Source of the DNA: Gammaproteobacteria bacterium
GTDB taxonomy: Bacteria; Pseudomonadota; Gammaproteobacteria; Thiohalobacterales; Thiohalobacteraceae
DNA: 9,585 nucleotides
Assembly (NCBI GenBank): GCA_016214925.1
Contig: JACRMO010000248.1
Location: forward strand, 1 to 9,585
Direction: 5' to 3'
Shown here: positions 6,870-9,585 of the stretch, one piece after another
Position numbering within the stretch: the stretch's first letter is position 1
Layout: the number at the start of each line of letters is the position of its first letter
The notes under the pieces: generated by a model
Told to the model about the DNA's origin: nothing
What the model saw: the letters and a program-made list of their open reading frames with translations, nothing else
The model's database searches: none
Position numbers and translations under genes: made by a program

Positions 6870-7463
6870 TCAACCCACATAGGAGACGTTCAACAAGCGC
6901 TCAAGATCCTTCACTATGCCGCGCGGAACGGCATCCACGGCATATTCCATCATCAGATTGCCCACGGGGTCGACCAGGTAGATACGGCCCGCCGGCGCGA
7001 ACGCGGCTATATCCGTGGCCGTGGCCGCTCGGGCAATCGCAAGTCCGGGATAATGCTCCGCAACCTCGCCCCCCCAAACCGGCATGGCCGCGCCCTCGAG
7101 CAACAACAGTCGCTGCACCCGATCGACATTTTTGCCCTGTGCGAGACGCACCTGCCGCAACACATACAAGGCCTGATGGCAGGCATCGCCGCATTCACCC
7201 GCCTGCCGATAGACCAGCGTCCACTTGCCCTTGAAATAGTTCGCGCCCAATGCCGCGCCCTTCAGATCGAGCAATGCGGCCGCCGTCACCGGGCGCACTG
7301 GCTTAATCAGGGTGCCATGATTGGCTGTCTCGCCCGGCGTGAAATCGGTCATGAAGTTCAGCACCCACGCCACCACCAGCGGTAATGCGAACATCGCGAA
7401 GATCAGGATCAGTGTCAACCGCGCTCGCCTCACGCGCGCCGTATCGTTCATCGTCGTTGCCAT
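6870..7463 (-). CDS. Membrane-anchored thioredoxin-fold protein of the cytochrome oxidase cluster, SCO-like
   Basis: A 197-residue protein of the type encoded between SURF1 and ctaA in many gammaproteobacterial aa3 clusters (the PA0111-like group as I recall it). One N-terminal helix (about 15-38) anchors a periplasmic domain. The domain shows thioredoxin/SCO-like features: FKGKWTLVYR (77-86), then CGDAC (Cys91 and Cys95, a CxxxC spacing like the copper site of SCO proteins), a helix with the DRVQRLLLL strand, and near the end GRIYLVDPVGNLMMEY followed by a terminal helix. A role in CuA copper delivery or thiol reduction during oxidase assembly is inference. It starts 7 nt after the SURF1 stop, so it is probably co-transcribed. 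An in-frame ATG at residue 5 is an alternative start. Confidence 0.75.
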   Translation of the reverse strand: MATTMNDTARVRRARLTLILIFAMFALPLVVAWVLNFMTDFTPGETANHGTLIKPVRPVTAAALLDLKGAALGANYFKGKWTLVYRQAGECGDACHQALYVLRQVRLAQGKNVDRVQRLLLLEGAAMPVWGGEVAEHYPGLAIARAATATDIAAFAPAGRIYLVDPVGNLMMEYAVDAVPRGIVKDLERLLNVSYVG

Positions 7464-7470
7464 CGGCTAC

Positions 7471-8217
7471 CTACATATTATCTTCCGGGTCCACACGCCG
7501 CAGACTGGCCCAGAAACACAGAATCACCCATGCGGCGGCCAGCGAAAACCATTGCACCGCATACCCAACATGCCGCTCGGGCCCGAAGACCACCGGCTTC
7601 CATTCGCGCACAAAGCCCGCGGGCTGGTCCGGCGCGAGCAGCAAAATCATCGGTATCAGCCGAACACCCAGCTGCTGAGCCTGAAGGTTCAGGCGCACCT
7701 GCTGCAAAACCTTGGGCCAACCCGGCGCGCGATCCTCGCCTTCGCCCAACACGAAGGTTTTCTCGGGCGGTATATCGATCAAGCCCTCGACAGAGAGGGC
7801 CGAACCCGTCGGCGCGGGCAACGCTGGCAGATCGGCGCGCGTCGCGCCCTGCGGTACCCAGCCCCGGTTGACCAGCACCGCCAGGTCCGTATGCGCCAAA
7901 CGCAGCGGCGTCAGTACATAATAACCGACCTGCCCCTGGTAAACGCGGTTATCCAACAGGAACTGATGGTCGGCATCATACGTGCCGAGGGTCTGAGCGC
8001 GCCGGTAACGCCAGTCTGGCGTAGGCACGAAATCACGGCCGAGCAGAATCGGGCTGTCACTAGGCCGGTCACCGTAAGCCTGTAGGAGTACACGTTTCTG
8101 CTCGGCGCGGTGCAACTGCCAGAAGCCCAGCGAAACCAGCAATGCCAACACCAGCACCCCGCCCACACTGAGCCACAGGCCGAGCCGGAACTCATAACTG
8201 CCGATGCGGACTACCAA
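7471..8217 (-). CDS. SURF1 family cytochrome oxidase assembly protein
   Basis: A 248-residue SURF1 (Shy1/CoxW) protein that aids assembly of aa3 oxidase, probably at heme a insertion into subunit I. It has the two-helix layout of the family: one near the N-terminus (about 13-33) leading into GFWQLHRAEQKR, and one near the C-terminus (about 219-238) after GYAVQWFSLAAAW. Between them are DNRVYQGQVGYYVLTPL and VLVNRGWVPQG, typical SURF1 periplasmic motifs. The start is TTG at 8215-8217: the frame holds no upstream ATG or GTG before a TAA, no early downstream ATG exists, and AGAGGAA lies suitably upstream. It is divergent from the DUF2909 gene and heads the SURF1/thioredoxin-fold/ctaB group. Confidence 0.93.
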   Translation of the reverse strand: MVVRIGSYEFRLGLWLSVGGVLVLALLVSLGFWQLHRAEQKRVLLQAYGDRPSDSPILLGRDFVPTPDWRYRRAQTLGTYDADHQFLLDNRVYQGQVGYYVLTPLRLAHTDLAVLVNRGWVPQGATRADLPALPAPTGSALSVEGLIDIPPEKTFVLGEGEDRAPGWPKVLQQVRLNLQAQQLGVRLIPMILLLAPDQPAGFVREWKPVVFGPERHVGYAVQWFSLAAAWVILCFWASLRRVDPEDNM

Positions 8218-8282
8218 CTCGCCGTTCCTCTGCCCACTCCGTTATACTGCCGGCCTCGCCACCCACCGCCCGGAATCCCGTC
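8218..8282. promoter_or_regulatory. Divergent promoter region between SURF1 and DUF2909 genes
   Basis: A 65-bp gap between divergent genes. TATACT at 8243-8248 is a plausible plus-strand -10, and its overlapping complement reads GTATAAC on the minus strand, so one AT-rich step could serve both directions. No good -35 is seen for either. Confidence 0.4.
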
Positions 8283-8540
8283 ATGCTAGCCAAGATTTTT
8301 ATCGTGCTGACCCTGCTCGCCATCCTGGGAAGCCTCGCCAGCGGACTCATCTTTTTGATCCGCGACAATGGCCAGTCTACCCGAACGGCAAAGGCACTGA
8401 CCACGCGCATTGGGCTGTCCGTCTTCCTATTTCTGATGCTGATGCTGGGCATCTACACCGGGGTTATCCACCCGCATGGCATCTACAACACCCCCGCCGC
8501 CCCTAGCACCGGCAACACCCCGGCACCGAGCCACAACTGA
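8283..8540 (+). CDS. DUF2909-type twin transmembrane protein
   Basis: An 85-residue membrane protein with two helices (about 4-26 and 44-62) joined by a basic loop (RDNGQSTRTAKALTTRI), followed by a Pro/Ala/Thr-rich tail. This is the DUF2909 'twin transmembrane' pattern of small proteins encoded between COX III and SURF1 in gammaproteobacterial oxidase clusters. Its function is unknown; a role in aa3 assembly is inferred only from location. It is the sole plus-strand gene in the window, divergent from SURF1 and convergent with ctaE. A GGAA lies about 8 nt before the ATG as a modest ribosome-binding site. The TGA is followed within 5 nt by a strong hairpin. Confidence 0.85.
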   Translation: MLAKIFIVLTLLAILGSLASGLIFLIRDNGQSTRTAKALTTRIGLSVFLFLMLMLGIYTGVIHPHGIYNTPAAPSTGNTPAPSHN

Positions 8541-8545
8541 AAAAA

Positions 8546-8572
8546 CAAAGGCGCTGACCAGCAGCGCCTTTG
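8546..8572 (-). terminator. Intrinsic terminator after ctaE, shared with the convergent DUF2909 gene
   Basis: A perfect 11-bp stem (CAAAGGCGCTG at 8546-8556, CAGCGCCTTTG at 8562-8572) with a 5-nt loop. On the minus strand it is followed by a run of five or more T (complement of 8541-8545 plus the next base), the classical rho-independent form, and it begins 16 nt after the ctaE stop. On the plus strand the hairpin ends in CTTTG with no further T-run, so it should terminate the DUF2909 transcript less efficiently. Confidence 0.9.
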
Positions 8573-8588
8573 TCGATCATCATTACTC

Positions 8589-9452
8589 TCAAAGCAAATA
8601 CACGAAAATAAACAGGCCCAGCCAGACCACGTCGACAAAGTGCCAGTACCACGCCACGGCTTCGAAGCCGAAGTGGTGATCCGCAGTGAAGTGGCCCTTC
8701 ATGCAGCGGAAGGCAATCACCGTCAACATGATCGCGCCCACGGTAACGTGGAAGCCGTGAAAACCTGTCAGCATGAAGAATGTCGAACCATAGATGCCTG
8801 ATTCCAGCGTCAGGTTGTAATGCTCGCTGTAGACCTCGCCATACTCATGAATCTGGAAAAAGAGGAAGGTCACGCCCAGCGCGACAGTCGCCAGCATCCA
8901 CAACACCAGTGGACCACGGTTGCCCTTCTTGAGCGCCCAGTGCGCGAAGGTGATGGTCACGCCACTGCTCAACAGCAACAGGGTATTCAACGCCGGAATC
9001 TTCCACGGATCGAGCAGTTTGAACTCGCCGCCCAGGTTGGACGGACCGTTGGTCGGCCACATCGCCTCGTAACCCTTCCAGAGCAACTCGTTGGTACCCG
9101 GATCTTCGCCGCCGATGAACGGCACCGAAAATTGCCGCGCATAGAACAACGCCCCGAAGAAGGCCGCGAAGAACATGACTTCGGAGAAGATGAACCAGCT
9201 CATGCCCCACCGGAAGGATTTGTCGACTTGGCTGTTGTACATATGACCTTCGCTTTCGCGAATCACCGTACCAAACCAGCCAAACATCATGAACACGGTG
9301 ATGGCCAAGCCGGCCAGCATCATGTTCATGCCAAATCCCGCGCCGTTGAGAAACGACGCAAAACCGACCACCGTCGTGGTCAGACCTACCGAACCCACCA
9401 ACGGCCAGTGGCTGCCGTGCGGGATGTAATAGCCGCCATGTGTTTCACTCAT
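8589..9452 (-). CDS. ctaE: Cytochrome c oxidase subunit III (aa3 type)
   Basis: A 287-residue polytopic subunit of aa3 cytochrome c oxidase; subunit III has no metal centre and stabilises the enzyme and its proton uptake. Family features include YYIPHGSHWPLVGS at the start, the helix pair around WGMSWFIFSEVMFFAAFFGALFYAR with its conserved Glu, the ALNTLLLLSSGVTITFAHWA helix, and the closing FGFEAVAWYWHFVDVVWLGLF. About seven helices are visible and the length is normal. The ATG has AGAGGA about 8 nt upstream. It follows the CtaG tail by 47 nt and ends before a strong terminator, so it appears to be the last gene of the ctaC-ctaD-ctaG-ctaE transcript, most of which lies outside the window. 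Alternative symbol: coxC. Confidence 0.97.
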   Translation of the reverse strand: MSETHGGYYIPHGSHWPLVGSVGLTTTVVGFASFLNGAGFGMNMMLAGLAITVFMMFGWFGTVIRESEGHMYNSQVDKSFRWGMSWFIFSEVMFFAAFFGALFYARQFSVPFIGGEDPGTNELLWKGYEAMWPTNGPSNLGGEFKLLDPWKIPALNTLLLLSSGVTITFAHWALKKGNRGPLVLWMLATVALGVTFLFFQIHEYGEVYSEHYNLTLESGIYGSTFFMLTGFHGFHVTVGAIMLTVIAFRCMKGHFTADHHFGFEAVAWYWHFVDVVWLGLFIFVYLL

Positions 9453-9499
9453 GCCTCAATCCTCTCGTTTTTGGTTTCCGCAATTATTGTGTTCTGGCA

Positions 9500-9585
9500 C
9501 TACTGTTGTTTCGTTAGTGTCACGGTCTCAAACGGCTCGAGCGCCGTCTTGGCCGATGCAACTTTCCCGGTATCGAAGAACGTAT
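9500..9585 (-). CDS. ctaG: C-terminal fragment of CtaG (Cox11) copper assembly factor, cut by window edge
   Basis: Reading the minus strand from the window edge gives 27 residues (TFFDTGKVASAK and on to VTLTKQQ) followed by TAG at 9500-9502. The start TFFD matches the conserved end of CtaG/Cox11, where homologues read TLSYTFFD just before a variable tail. CtaG delivers copper to the CuB site of subunit I. The gene being directly upstream of ctaE is the standard order. Only the tail is visible, so the body cannot be assessed. The frame is too short to stand alone; position and the TFFD motif carry the call. Confidence 0.7.
   Translation of the reverse strand, partial: TFFDTGKVASAKTALEPFETVTLTKQQ

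Noticed and set aside
9453..9499. Small gene or terminator between ctaG and ctaE
   Set aside because: Only 47 bp, no hairpin, and the ctaE ribosome-binding site occupies the end; it looks like a plain operon spacer.

Overview
The window is a respiratory gene block from what looks like a moderately GC-rich gammaproteobacterium. This rests on the order COX III / DUF2909 / SURF1 / small thioredoxin-fold protein / heme O synthase, and on the sequence style of CcoN and CcoP; a betaproteobacterium is possible. No mobile element, CRISPR array, tRNA or rRNA is visible. Nearly all genes are on the minus strand, so the biological reading order runs from high to low coordinates.

Right part (9585 to 5881) is the end of an aa3-type cytochrome c oxidase cluster. 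It holds the C-terminal tail of CtaG (Cox11), subunit III (CtaE), a strong terminator, a small plus-strand DUF2909 membrane protein, SURF1 (TTG start), a membrane-anchored thioredoxin-fold protein with a CxxxC motif, and heme O synthase CtaB. The heme A synthase gene ctaA, usually found between the last two in related clusters, is absent; only a 68-97 bp spacer separates them.

Middle (5880 to 5618) is the only sizeable intergenic region, about 260 bp. It carries a near-consensus FNR/ANR box, a 14-bp palindrome, a GC-rich palindrome and candidate promoter elements. It is presumably the control region of the oxygen-regulated operon that follows.

Left part (5617 to 3) is the cbb3-type high-affinity oxidase operon ccoN-ccoO-ccoQ-ccoP, followed by maturation genes ccoG and a ccoH/fixH-like gene. 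ccoN, O, Q and P are tightly spaced (19 nt, 12 nt, and a 4-nt overlap) and look intact, with the expected heme and copper ligands. A 120-bp spacer that can fold into a large hairpin separates ccoP from ccoG. ccoG is broken: a frame change near position 1705 coincides with loss of about 40 family residues, including a membrane segment. The FixH-like protein is unusually long, with three extra predicted membrane helices before the normal anchor.

Functionally, a low-affinity aa3 oxidase and a high-affinity cbb3 oxidase are encoded back to back, with assembly factors for copper (CtaG, possibly the CxxxC protein, CcoG) and heme (CtaB, SURF1). I see no clearly new system. The points worth checking are the ccoG lesion, the missing ctaA, the extended FixH, the ccoP-ccoG hairpin and the placement of the FNR box.
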